Assembly: GCA_035490315.1 (NCBI GenBank)
Contig: DATHET010000093.1
Span: 1 to 16,790 of the forward strand
Length of the DNA stretch: 16,790 bases
Reading direction: 5' to 3'
Source: JADJQU01 sp035490315
Lineage (GTDB): Bacteria; Planctomycetota; UBA1135; GCA-002686595
Positions 7,938-16,000 of this stretch are shown piece by piece; positions within the stretch are counted from its first letter, which is position 1; the number at the start of each line of letters is the position of its first letter. The position numbers were made by a program, and so were the translations under genes. The notes below the pieces were generated by a model. The model saw nothing but the letters and a program-made list of their open reading frames with translations. It made no database searches and was not told where the DNA came from.

Positions 7938-7956
7938 CCGTGGCTCATTGCCACGG
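7938..7956. terminator. Hairpin between convergent genes
   Basis: CCGTGGC (7938-7944) and GCCACGG (7950-7956) form a perfect 7-bp GC-rich stem with a 5-nt loop (TCATT). It starts 12 nt after the stop of the S9 peptidase and lies 44 nt beyond the end of the opposing SGNH gene. This suits a bidirectional end of transcription, although neither side has a T-run. Confidence 0.5.
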
Positions 7957-7999
7957 AAGTCGCGCTCGGGCAACGGTTCTGAGCTCGTCCTGAGCCGCG

Positions 8000-9340
8000 T
8001 CAGCGCGGCGCGGCGCGCTCGAGGACCGCGAGCAGGGCCGGGGCCACGGCGAGAGCGAGCAGCTCGTTGCCCTGCGTGCGGAAGTGGCAGGCGTCGAAGT
8101 ACAGCGTGTCACCGACGTCGCGGAAGATCATCGACGCATCGAGGAAGTTGACGCCGGCCTTCTGCAGCTCGAGCCCCGCCGCGCGCAGCTTCGGATATCC
8201 TGCCTTCACCCCTTCGATCCAGGACGCGTCGGCGTTGTCGTTCTTGATCTCGAGCTCGGTCAGGACCTTCGAGCCCTCGTCGTGGAGCGTCGGCTGCAGC
8301 ACGTGCAGGTAGGCGATGCCGCGCGTGGAGCAGATCGCCTGCTGGCTGCGCGAGCACTCCGACCACGAAAACGCGGCGGTCGTCAGCACCTGCTCCAGAT
8401 CGCCGTGGGCGACACCGGCGCGGTTCCACTCCGGCCCGCGCACCGCGGCATCCCGGTCGCGACCGAGCAGCAGCCGCGCATATTCCTCCTGCGACTTTCC
8501 CCAGCGCGCGCGGATCGAATCCAGGCGGGCGATCGTGCGCTGTCCGAGGATGGCGCTCTGAAAACAGCCGTGCTCGGTCGCGCTGCGCAGGACTTCCTGG
8601 CCTTCGCGCCGCATGGTCCAGGCCGTGGTCAGGAGATCGAGCTCCTCCTCGCCGAGATCCATGCCCTGAGCGAGGTGCGCCCAGCGGAACACGTCCGGAT
8701 AGACCGGATTCGCGCCTTCCCAGGCATTGTGATTGCCGAGCGCCACCTCGTTGAATCCGTCGATGCACACCACCGCGTCGTAGCGATGGCCCTCGGCGAG
8801 CATGAAGTTCAGGAGATTGAGCTGCTGCGGCTGCTTGAACGAGCCGCGTCCGTGGCAGACGACGCGCACCTTGCGGCCGGCGAGCCTGGGTGATTTTTCC
8901 AGCTCCTCGGTGAGCTTCGTCGTGCCGAGCATGCCGAAGATCCCCGAGACCGAGCCGCCGAGGATCAGGATGCGGAATTCATCCGGCGGCGTGCCGTCGT
9001 GGTATTCCTGGGTCTCCATCGCCATGTTCGCGATCGAGCGCACGTCCTCGAAGCCCCAGTAGGGATGGGCGATCAGGCGTTGCTCGTTCTCTTTCTTCCC
9101 CGGCCGGGTGTCCACCAGGGCCGGGATGGTCGCTCCTGTGCGAGGGATCGTCTCGAGCATCGGGCTCAAGATCTCGGCCGCGCGCTCGCGCGCCGCGTTC
9201 GCCGAGTAGCCGTGGCCCTGGGCCGTGAGCAGCAGCCGATATCCGAACTCTACCGCCAACACGAGCAGCGGCAGGAGCAGGAGCTGCAGAAGCAGTTTCT
9301 TGCGCCAGGACCAGCGCGGGCGTTCGGGAGCTGTCTGCAT
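8000..9340 (-). CDS. Membrane-anchored SGNH-like hydrolase
   Basis: This 446-residue protein has a basic N-terminus and one signal-anchor helix (KLLLQLLLLPLLVLAVEFGY, residues 15-34), placing the rest outside the cytoplasm. SGNH/GDSL landmarks appear in order: ILILGGSVS (124-132) with nucleophile Ser130, a Gly in the HGRGSFKQP segment near 166 as block II, GFNEV (195-199) with Asn197 as block III, and FDACHF (415-420) with Asp416/His419 as block V. Such proteins remove or transfer acyl groups on glycans, lipids or peptidoglycan; the substrate here is unknown. The start is ATG at 9340, with a -10-like TATTCT 8 nt upstream and no Shine-Dalgarno. A long palindromic repeat ends only 24 nt upstream of the ATG. 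Confidence 0.8.
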   Translation of the reverse strand: MQTAPERPRWSWRKKLLLQLLLLPLLVLAVEFGYRLLLTAQGHGYSANAARERAAEILSPMLETIPRTGATIPALVDTRPGKKENEQRLIAHPYWGFEDVRSIANMAMETQEYHDGTPPDEFRILILGGSVSGIFGMLGTTKLTEELEKSPRLAGRKVRVVCHGRGSFKQPQQLNLLNFMLAEGHRYDAVVCIDGFNEVALGNHNAWEGANPVYPDVFRWAHLAQGMDLGEEELDLLTTAWTMRREGQEVLRSATEHGCFQSAILGQRTIARLDSIRARWGKSQEEYARLLLGRDRDAAVRGPEWNRAGVAHGDLEQVLTTAAFSWSECSRSQQAICSTRGIAYLHVLQPTLHDEGSKVLTELEIKNDNADASWIEGVKAGYPKLRAAGLELQKAGVNFLDASMIFRDVGDTLYFDACHFRTQGNELLALAVAPALLAVLERAAPR

Positions 9341-9348
9341 GAGGTGCG

Positions 9349-9354
9349 AGAATA
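9349..9354 (-). promoter_or_regulatory. -10-like hexamer TATTCT 8 nt before the SGNH gene
   Basis: The minus strand reads GGCTATTCT, then eight bases, then ATG. A possible -35, TTAACC (9379-9374), lies 19 nt upstream inside the arm of the palindromic repeat, so the repeat may contribute to this promoter. The -10/start geometry matches two other genes in the window and predicts a leaderless transcript. Confidence 0.4.
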
Positions 9355-9364
9355 GCCGATGCGT

Positions 9365-9466
9365 ACGGAGTCAGGTTAATTCGTCCGGAGTCGTGATGGC
9401 ATCCGCGCGCCGCGAGAGCGGCGCTCGGATGGCATCACGACTCCGGACGAATTCATCTGACTCCGT
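9365..9466. repeat. 102-bp near-perfect palindrome with GAGA tetraloop, copy 1 of a hairpin repeat family
   Basis: Positions 9365 and 9466 pair, and pairing continues inward for 49 steps to a C(GAGA)G tip at 9414-9417. The only imperfections are at 9375 (G-T), 9377, 9399 and 9406. The outer arms contain GGAGTCAGGTTAATTC and CCGGAGTCGTG, which recur almost unchanged at 16364-16462, while the core (9396-9435) is unrelated to that copy. GGAGTC occurs twice per arm, 20 bp apart. The element fills the gap between the radical SAM stop (9489) and the SGNH start (9340). There is no T-run on either side, so it is not a standard intrinsic terminator. No transposase and no clear target duplication are visible. 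Confidence 0.92.
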
Positions 9467-9488
9467 GCCGACGACCGTCTCGACAGGC

Positions 9489-11408
9489 TCAAGGCGCAGC
9501 CGCGACGAAGCGGATGCGGCGCGAGCCCAGATGCGTCTCCTGCCCCGTCCGATTGCGGGCGACCGCGTGGACCACGACCGGCTCCGCCTCCGTGGACGGA
9601 AGCGCATCGCGCCGCACCTCGAAGTGCCAGCCTGCTTCTTCGCGCTTGGGGTGGTGGGGGTAGGCCGCGGCGACGTCGGGTCGGATTCCGGCGACGAAGC
9701 GCGCTTCGCCGAGCACGATCCTGCCTCGCTCTCCCGCCCCTTCCTCCGCAAGCGCCTCGCGTTCCAGCCGCACGCCTTCGAATTCGTCGAAGCCCAGGGC
9801 CCAGCCATGGATCATCACGGACTGGCCGCGCACTTCACAGGGATCGCGAGGCTGGTCGACGAAGCCGAAGGGCTTGCGGAAATCCTGCTCGATGGCGCGG
9901 GCGCTGAAATAGTTGCGGTCGTCGACGCTGCGGTTGATGAAGTCGGGACAGGTCAGGCACATCGCCGGCGGATCGCGCGCGATGATGCGCTGGCGCAGCT
10001 CGCTGAAGGCCGCGCCGTACCAGATCGATTCGAAGGGCTTGCCTTCGCCGAGATCGCCGAAGGGATCGACTGTCTGGCAATCGGGGTAGGGATAGACCTT
10101 GCCCTCGGCGTCGATGTACACGTTCTCGAAGGGCCGGCGGCAATAGAGGTAAGGCTCATCGCTGTCGTCGGCGCTGTAGAGCAGCGTGCGGCGGCCGAGC
10201 TCGCTCTTGCGACCGTCGACGCTCACGGCGCGCACGTGGACCTGTACCAGCATCTCGTCGCCCGCGGGCAGCGCTTCGCGGCGCAGCTCGAAGCCCCAGC
10301 CGCTGCGGTAGGAAAGGGGCAGTCGGCGGTGGACCATCGCGACGTCGGGCCGGCTGCCGTTGTGGAAGCGCGCGCGGCCGATTCGCACGAGACCGTCTTC
10401 GAGCTCAGCGCTGGATTCGCCGGGGAAGGGCTCGCGGCCGAGCCAGACTTCGGCGACTTCCACGGCGTCGAGGGCCCAGCCCTGGAACTGCAGGGCATTC
10501 GAGCCGCGCAGGTGCCGACGCCGCGGCTTGTCGACCGCGCCGAAGGGGACTTTGGGCAAGCTCGGGTCCGCTTCCGCCGAGAGCGAGCGCGCCGGCGGCG
10601 GCGACTCTTCGCCAGTCGAGAACAGGTCGGGGAAATTCACGACCAGGACGTTCTGCGAGCGATCCGCGCGCTCGAGGAAGCGGCGGAAGGCGCGATTGGC
10701 TTCGATCGGAATCGCGTCGAGGGTCTCCTTCTCGATTCCCAGGCCTGCGTAGGCCATCACGTGCCGGCAGGCGATGCGCTCGACGCCGAGCTCGCTGGCG
10801 AGGTCGACGAAGCTCTCCAGCTCGCGGAGGTTGCTGCGCATCAAGGTCACGTTGAATTGCAGGATCGGATGGGTCGCGCCGCGTTCGCGCTTGCGCTGGG
10901 CTAGGTAGCGCACGTTCTCGACGAAGCGCTCGAACTGGCCGCCGACTCGGATCGCTTCGTAGCTCGCCTTGGTCGCGCCGTCGATCGAAAGGTGCACCTG
11001 GGAGACTCCGCAGTCGAGAATCGCCTCGCAGATCTCCGGCCGCATCAGCAGGCCGTTGGTCAAAAATTTCAGATCGGGGATTCGATACGGCGCGGCGATG
11101 CGCAGGAGATCGGTGAACCAGGGCGAGGTCAATGGCTCGTTGCCGGCGGAGAGATAGACGGTGTGGGCGTGGGGGAAGAGCGTCTGTGCGATGCGCGCGA
11201 ACTGCTCCGGCCGCAGGTAGATCGCCTTGCGGTGGAAGACGCTGTCGTAGGCGAAATAGCACATGCAACAGCGCAGATTGCACTTGTTGGACACGTCGAT
11301 CAGGACGGTGATCGACTGCGGCTCGAGCGGCGCGAGCTCGCGAGTGAAATCGTGCTCGGTCGCGCGGCCTCGCGGAACGAAAGGAGTTCCTCGCATCGAC
11401 TGGCTCAT
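9489..11408 (-). CDS. Radical SAM/SPASM enzyme with two internal GW-type accessory domains
   Basis: This 639-residue protein has the radical SAM motif CNLRCCMC (Cys43, Cys47, Cys50), which binds the SAM-cleaving [4Fe-4S] cluster. SAGNEPL (87-93) and the strands KFLTNGL and VHLSIDG follow the core pattern. A SPASM-like auxiliary cluster region (421-490) reads YCRRPFENVYIDAEGKVYPY and then Cys444, Cys484 and Cys487. A domain with GWAL (310-313), RPDVA (353-357) and GWGFELRREALP (370-381) is inserted between core and SPASM, and a second copy (GWAL 535-538, RPDVA 576-580, GWHFEVRRDALP 593-604) ends the protein. These may bind carbohydrate or protein. SPASM enzymes usually modify peptides, proteins or sugars; the substrate here is unknown. 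The ATG at 11408 overlaps the upstream TGA as ATGA, so translation is probably coupled. It is the last gene of a three-gene operon. Confidence 0.88.
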   Translation of the reverse strand: MSQSMRGTPFVPRGRATEHDFTRELAPLEPQSITVLIDVSNKCNLRCCMCYFAYDSVFHRKAIYLRPEQFARIAQTLFPHAHTVYLSAGNEPLTSPWFTDLLRIAAPYRIPDLKFLTNGLLMRPEICEAILDCGVSQVHLSIDGATKASYEAIRVGGQFERFVENVRYLAQRKRERGATHPILQFNVTLMRSNLRELESFVDLASELGVERIACRHVMAYAGLGIEKETLDAIPIEANRAFRRFLERADRSQNVLVVNFPDLFSTGEESPPPARSLSAEADPSLPKVPFGAVDKPRRRHLRGSNALQFQGWALDAVEVAEVWLGREPFPGESSAELEDGLVRIGRARFHNGSRPDVAMVHRRLPLSYRSGWGFELRREALPAGDEMLVQVHVRAVSVDGRKSELGRRTLLYSADDSDEPYLYCRRPFENVYIDAEGKVYPYPDCQTVDPFGDLGEGKPFESIWYGAAFSELRQRIIARDPPAMCLTCPDFINRSVDDRNYFSARAIEQDFRKPFGFVDQPRDPCEVRGQSVMIHGWALGFDEFEGVRLEREALAEEGAGERGRIVLGEARFVAGIRPDVAAAYPHHPKREEAGWHFEVRRDALPSTEAEPVVVHAVARNRTGQETHLGSRRIRFVAAAP

Positions 11409-13027
11409 CGAAGCTCCTGCGCCGGCCAATCCGCGCGGCTGTGTCGCAGCTGAAGGAACCACCAGGCCGCGTCGCGTTCGGCCTGGGCGCGCTGAATCCA
11501 GGCGCGAGCTTCGTCGACGCGGCCCATCCACGCCGCGAGCTGAGCGAGCTGCGTCGGCTGCACGCGCGGTCTCGCGAGCAGCTCGTCCCAGACCGCGCGG
11601 GCAGTGTCGGAATCGCCGCGCGCCGCGTGCACAGAGCCCCAGGCGCCGAGCAAGTGCGCATGCCGATTCGAGATCGCGAGTCCGCGCTCGAGCAGCACGC
11701 AGGCTTCGTCGAACGAGCCGGTGGCGGCGAGGGCCAGGCCCAGGCTGCGCAGGCGCGGCCAGGTCGGATCGAGCTCGATGGCGATCCTCGCGCTGGAAAT
11801 GCCCACAGCCGTATCGCCGGCCGCGAAGGCGATGCGCCCGAGCATGTCGGCCGCGTGCGCGCTCGCTGGATCAGCTTGGGACGCTTCGCGAGCGAGGACG
11901 AGGGCCCGCGGATTCGACGCTTCGCGCGCCGCGATCAGCCAGGCGAGCCAGGCGCGCGCCTCCGCGTGGCGCGGATTGCCCGAGACGGCGAGCTCGAGCG
12001 GACGCTGCGCGGCGTCGGCGTCGAATTCCGCAAGCCGCAGGAGTCCCTCGGCAAGCCGCGCGTCGCTGTCACCGGGATCGGTGTGCAGCGCCTGGGCGAC
12101 CGCCTCGCGCGCGCGCGCGGTCGATTGCGACTCGCCCGACGCAGCAAACAGCGCCGTCGCTTGACCGAGTCCGGCCGCGGCGGGCACGGACCGCGGATCG
12201 ATCGCTAGCGCGCCTTCGAAGCGTTCGATCGATTCGACCAGCCGCTGGTCGCGCTTGCGCAACAGGAATCGGCCCTGCTCGACGAGCTGATGGACCCGAT
12301 ACCCCTGCGGCGGCGTCACCATGCCCGCGAGCAGGTCCTGGATCGGTTGCATCGAAGGCCAGCGCGCCGCCGGATTCGAATCGAGGCAGCGCATCACAAC
12401 ACGCGCGAGGCCGGGCGGGAGGTGCAGTCGCAGACGATTCACTGGCTCGAGCTTGCTTGTGAGATCCGGCGATCTCCCGGTCAGGATTTCATAAGCCAGC
12501 GCTCCGAACTGGAACATGTTCGCGCTCGCATCCAAGCCTTGCGGAGCGTGGGCGCGCGGCGAGCACACACCGCTCCACTGAACTTGCCGGTCGCACCATG
12601 CGACGCTAGCGACGTTGACTTCGCCGCGCACGCCGGCTCGATGCGCTTGCGCCAGAGCATCCGCGAGCTGCGTCAGGACAAGCACGGCCTCGAGAAATGG
12701 CAATTGCTTCTCGCGCTCGATCCACAGGCTCAGGGGAACTCCAGCCCGGCGAGCAGAAACAGTCCACAGCGTGTCGCGAGTCAGACCCCAGGCATCGATC
12801 GCAACGATATTCGCATGCCGCAGGCTCGCTGCGCGCGCCATGCGCTCGCGCACCATCCCTTCCTCGGACTTCGAGAGGCCCGCGAGCTTCACGACGCGCA
12901 ATTCCACGCCGCAGCGCCGCTCGAGATCGCGCGCGAAAAACGAATCCGCGCTCGACTCGCCCTCGAGGACGAGGTGCGCCGGCAGTTGCGCGCTCCATGC
13001 GCTCGCGGTGTGCACCGAATCGCTCAC
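11405..13027 (-). CDS. Pseudokinase-TPR protein
   Basis: This 540-residue protein has a Ser/Thr-kinase-like fold (about 15-235) followed by tetratricopeptide-like helices (about 255-515). Kinase-like signs are the VVK lysine (Lys47), SLRHANIVAIDAW (68-80), LADALAQAHRAGV (121-133), MFQFGALAYEILTGRSP (171-187) and CLDSNPAARWPS (214-225). The catalytic loop, normally HRDLKPSN, reads RGEVNVAS (134-141), and the DFG position reads WSG (151-153). The base Asp and the metal-binding Asp are therefore both missing, and the Gly-rich loop is degenerate. Phosphotransfer is unlikely; a scaffold or sensor role fits. No TM helix is visible. The GTG start at 13027 overlaps the TGA of the upstream fusion gene (GTGA), and its own TGA overlaps the radical SAM ATG. 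Confidence 0.85.
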   Translation of the reverse strand: MSDSVHTASAWSAQLPAHLVLEGESSADSFFARDLERRCGVELRVVKLAGLSKSEEGMVRERMARAASLRHANIVAIDAWGLTRDTLWTVSARRAGVPLSLWIEREKQLPFLEAVLVLTQLADALAQAHRAGVRGEVNVASVAWCDRQVQWSGVCSPRAHAPQGLDASANMFQFGALAYEILTGRSPDLTSKLEPVNRLRLHLPPGLARVVMRCLDSNPAARWPSMQPIQDLLAGMVTPPQGYRVHQLVEQGRFLLRKRDQRLVESIERFEGALAIDPRSVPAAAGLGQATALFAASGESQSTARAREAVAQALHTDPGDSDARLAEGLLRLAEFDADAAQRPLELAVSGNPRHAEARAWLAWLIAAREASNPRALVLAREASQADPASAHAADMLGRIAFAAGDTAVGISSARIAIELDPTWPRLRSLGLALAATGSFDEACVLLERGLAISNRHAHLLGAWGSVHAARGDSDTARAVWDELLARPRVQPTQLAQLAAWMGRVDEARAWIQRAQAERDAAWWFLQLRHSRADWPAQELR

Positions 13028-16000
13028 AGGTCGATCAAGAGAGGGATTTCGATCGCCTCGTCCCAGTTTCCGCGCTTCGCGGTTCGCGCCACGACGTCCA
13101 GCGCTTCGCCGAACGCGATCAACGTCCTCGCCAGAGCCAGCTCGTCGTGCGCGTAGCAGGGCAGCATCACGCCGTTGTACGTCGTGATCCCGGCCTTCAA
13201 CAATTCCTGCTGGAACAGCGTGCGCCGCAGCTGCAGGACCAGAGGATCCTGCTCGCCGAAGCGGAAATTCATGCGGAAAGGCGCGCCCCACATGCGCGCC
13301 TCGACTCCGAGCTGCTTGCATTCCTCGTGGACGCCCGCGCGCAGTTTCTCGCCGTAATCCCAGACGTGCTTCGCGACCGGCTCGCTGCGGTATACGCCGA
13401 TCGCCGCGCGCGCGGCGGCGAAGGAGTAGGCCTCGCTGTGAAAAGTCGCGGCGAAGAACGTCCGCGGCAGGGCCGACTTGAACACGTCCGCGCGTCCGAC
13501 CACCGCGGAGAGGGGTAGCCCGGAGGCAATCGCTTTCCCCAGACAGGTCAAATCGGGAACCACGTCCTTCGCCTTCTGCACGCTGTGGCCGGGATAGCGA
13601 TAGCCCGTGACGATCTCGTCCAGGATGAACAGGGCTCCCGCGCGCTTCGTCGCCGCGGAGATCTCGCGCAGGAACTCCGCGTCGGTGTCCGGCTCGAAGC
13701 CCAGCCCATTGCCGGCCCAGGGCGAGGGCTCGACCATGACGGCGGCGAGGTCGTGCTTGTGCGCTTCGTACAGACGGCGGAATTCCCCGAGATCGTGGAA
13801 GGGGAAGCGGTGGATCAAGGCCGGATCGCGCACGGGGACGCCGGTGCGCTCGAAGCCGACCTGCTCGGTCCAGAAGTCCTGCCAGCCGTGGTAGCCGCTG
13901 AACAGGATCGTGCGCTTGCCGGTGAAGACGCGCGCCATCCGCGCCGCGAAAGTGCAGGCGTCCGAACCGTTCTTGCCGAAGCAGGCCATTTCCGCCGAAG
14001 GAAAGTCCTCGCAGAGCATCTCCGCGACCTCGATCTCGACCGCTTGCGGCCAGGCGAGGACTGAGCCTGTGCCTAGCATCGCACCGACCGCCTCGCTGAC
14101 TTTCGGATGGGCGTATCCGAGCAGCACCGTGCCCCAGCCCATCGTGTAATCGATGTACTGCTTGCCGCTCAGATCCCAGAGGTGACAGCCCTGGGCCTTC
14201 TCGGCGAACACGGGATACGACGCGCCGCTCGCTCCACGCGAAATTCCGCGCGTCGGCAGGTAGTGCCAGGGATCGACGCGTTGTGCCGCGGCCCACAGGC
14301 GCGCGCCGCGATCGGGCGGACGATCCAGCACGGTGATCCGCGCGACCAGTGCGGGCGCGCCGCGGTCCTCGAATACGGCGACCTGGTACTGCACCAGTTT
14401 CAGCGCGAGGGTGTGCACGCCGGGCTCGAGCGGCGCCTCGACGGCGAAGTGCAGCGTGACGCGCGAATCCGGCTTCACTTCCGGCCGCGGCAGCGTGTGA
14501 TTCGCCACTACGCGCTCGTCCCAATGCACGGCGAGGCCGACGTGATCTCCGCCGGGCCTGGATGCGCTCCAGGTCAGACTCCCGGTGTTCTCGAGCACGA
14601 GGCGCACGAGGAACACGCTGCCGGGGAGGACTTCCTCGGGCAGGTTGTGGCTGACGTGGCGCACCCCGTGGGTCGCGCGCGGCAAGGTCGCAGGCTCGAT
14701 GGGATTCATCTGCACGTGGTTGGATCTTCGAGGGTCTTCTGGAATCGTGGCGGAGCCGACTTCGAGCGCGGCGTGATGGAAGGATTCGAGCGTCGCGTCC
14801 GCGGCGTGGGCGAGCTGGAACTCGAGCGCGTGGGCACCTTCGCTCTGCGGTGCGCGCAGAGAAAAAGTGACGTGGGTGCGCGCATTCGGCGCGACGTCTT
14901 CGCGCAAGGCCACCGAAGCGAGGTCGATGGAGCCGGCGCGCACCTGGACCCGCGCCGCTCCCTCGCCGGTTTTGCCCCAAGCTCGCTCGCCGCTGTTCTC
15001 GAGCCAGAAGCGACACAGGCCAGTTTCGCCCGGGTCCATTCGACGCGGCGTCTCGGCGTACAGGACGCGCACGCCCGAGGACGACACGAGTGCGGCGTCA
15101 CGCAATTCTTCCGGCGTGCGCGCCAGCAAGCCCTGCTCGCGCAACTCGACCATGCCTTCGTGCACGAGAGCGAGCTCCGAAGGAATGTGCAGACCCGCGG
15201 GACAGGAACAGGTGGGATCGGGGCAGGAGCCGCAGACCAGCGCATGCTCCGGATGCAGATGGAAGTATCCCAGGCGCCCGACGGCGTCGAAGGTGTCCGA
15301 CGGGTTGAGCCAGATGTACGCATCGCGGAAGAGCCAGGAGATCGGCAGGCCCTGGCTGCACGTGCGCTCGCATTCGCCGCAGCGGCTGCACAGGCTGGTG
15401 CGCAGGCTGGCGACGTCGCGCTCGAGCCGCAGGTCGCTCTCGACGCTGACTTCCAGGGGTCCATGCCCCGCGAGCGCGTCCTCTTCCGCTTCCGCGGGGC
15501 AGGCGGCGCCGGGCACCACGGCAGTGACTCCGTCCTGGCGCAGGATGTAGCGCAAGACGTCGCGCGCGCGCAGCACCTCGCGCTCGCGCGCCAGCGGATG
15601 ATGCGGAGGAAGAGCCTTGCTTTTCCCGAGCAGTCCGCCGGCGAGCGCTTTCATGGCGAGCACGCTGACTCCGCGCTCGCGAGCCAGGCCGAAGATGCGC
15701 TCGCGGTTGGCGGGGATGTCCTCGTAGCACTTGCCCTCCGCCGCCGCGTAGGAGGACAGCACGTGGAACCCGAGCGGGTTGTACGCCAGCATGATCGCGT
15801 CGAACGCACCGCAGGTGATCAGGCGCCGCACGTACTCGGGCGGCCCGTGCGTCGTCGCGAACACCGCGCCGATGCGGCCTTCGCGGCGCTTGCGCAGGAC
15901 GAATTCGACCATCCCGCCACTGCCCCACACGTTGTGGCCGACGAATTCCTGATCGTCGATGCAGGAAATCCCGAACATCGGCATGCGCCGCGTCCCGAAC

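Noticed and set aside
9365..9466. Copy 1 palindrome as an intrinsic terminator of the radical SAM gene
   Set aside because: There is no T-run on either side, the stem is far longer than usual terminators, and a related element sits between divergent genes where a terminator makes little sense.
9476..9495. TCTCGACAGGCTCAAGG, similar to dispersed 'TCGACAGGCTCAG'-like sequences seen in some genomes
   Set aside because: It is a single copy here overlapping the radical SAM stop, with no partner arm; GAGCTCGTCCTGAGC at 7981-7995 is only vaguely similar.
9225..10904. Plus-strand frame of 559 codons opposite the radical SAM gene
   Set aside because: It has no domain signal and runs through both the palindrome and the radical SAM coding region; the minus-strand frame has conserved Cys motifs.
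11409..11531. 41-residue N-terminal extension of the radical SAM protein
   Set aside because: It overlaps the end of the pseudokinase gene and is Arg/Pro/Ala-rich without homology. ATG at 11408 forms a clean ATGA overlap with the upstream stop.
13028..15016. Extension of the pseudokinase frame to 15016
   Set aside because: The extra sequence is an Arg-rich shadow of the fusion gene; GTG at 13027 makes a GTGA overlap and precedes the kinase-like domain.
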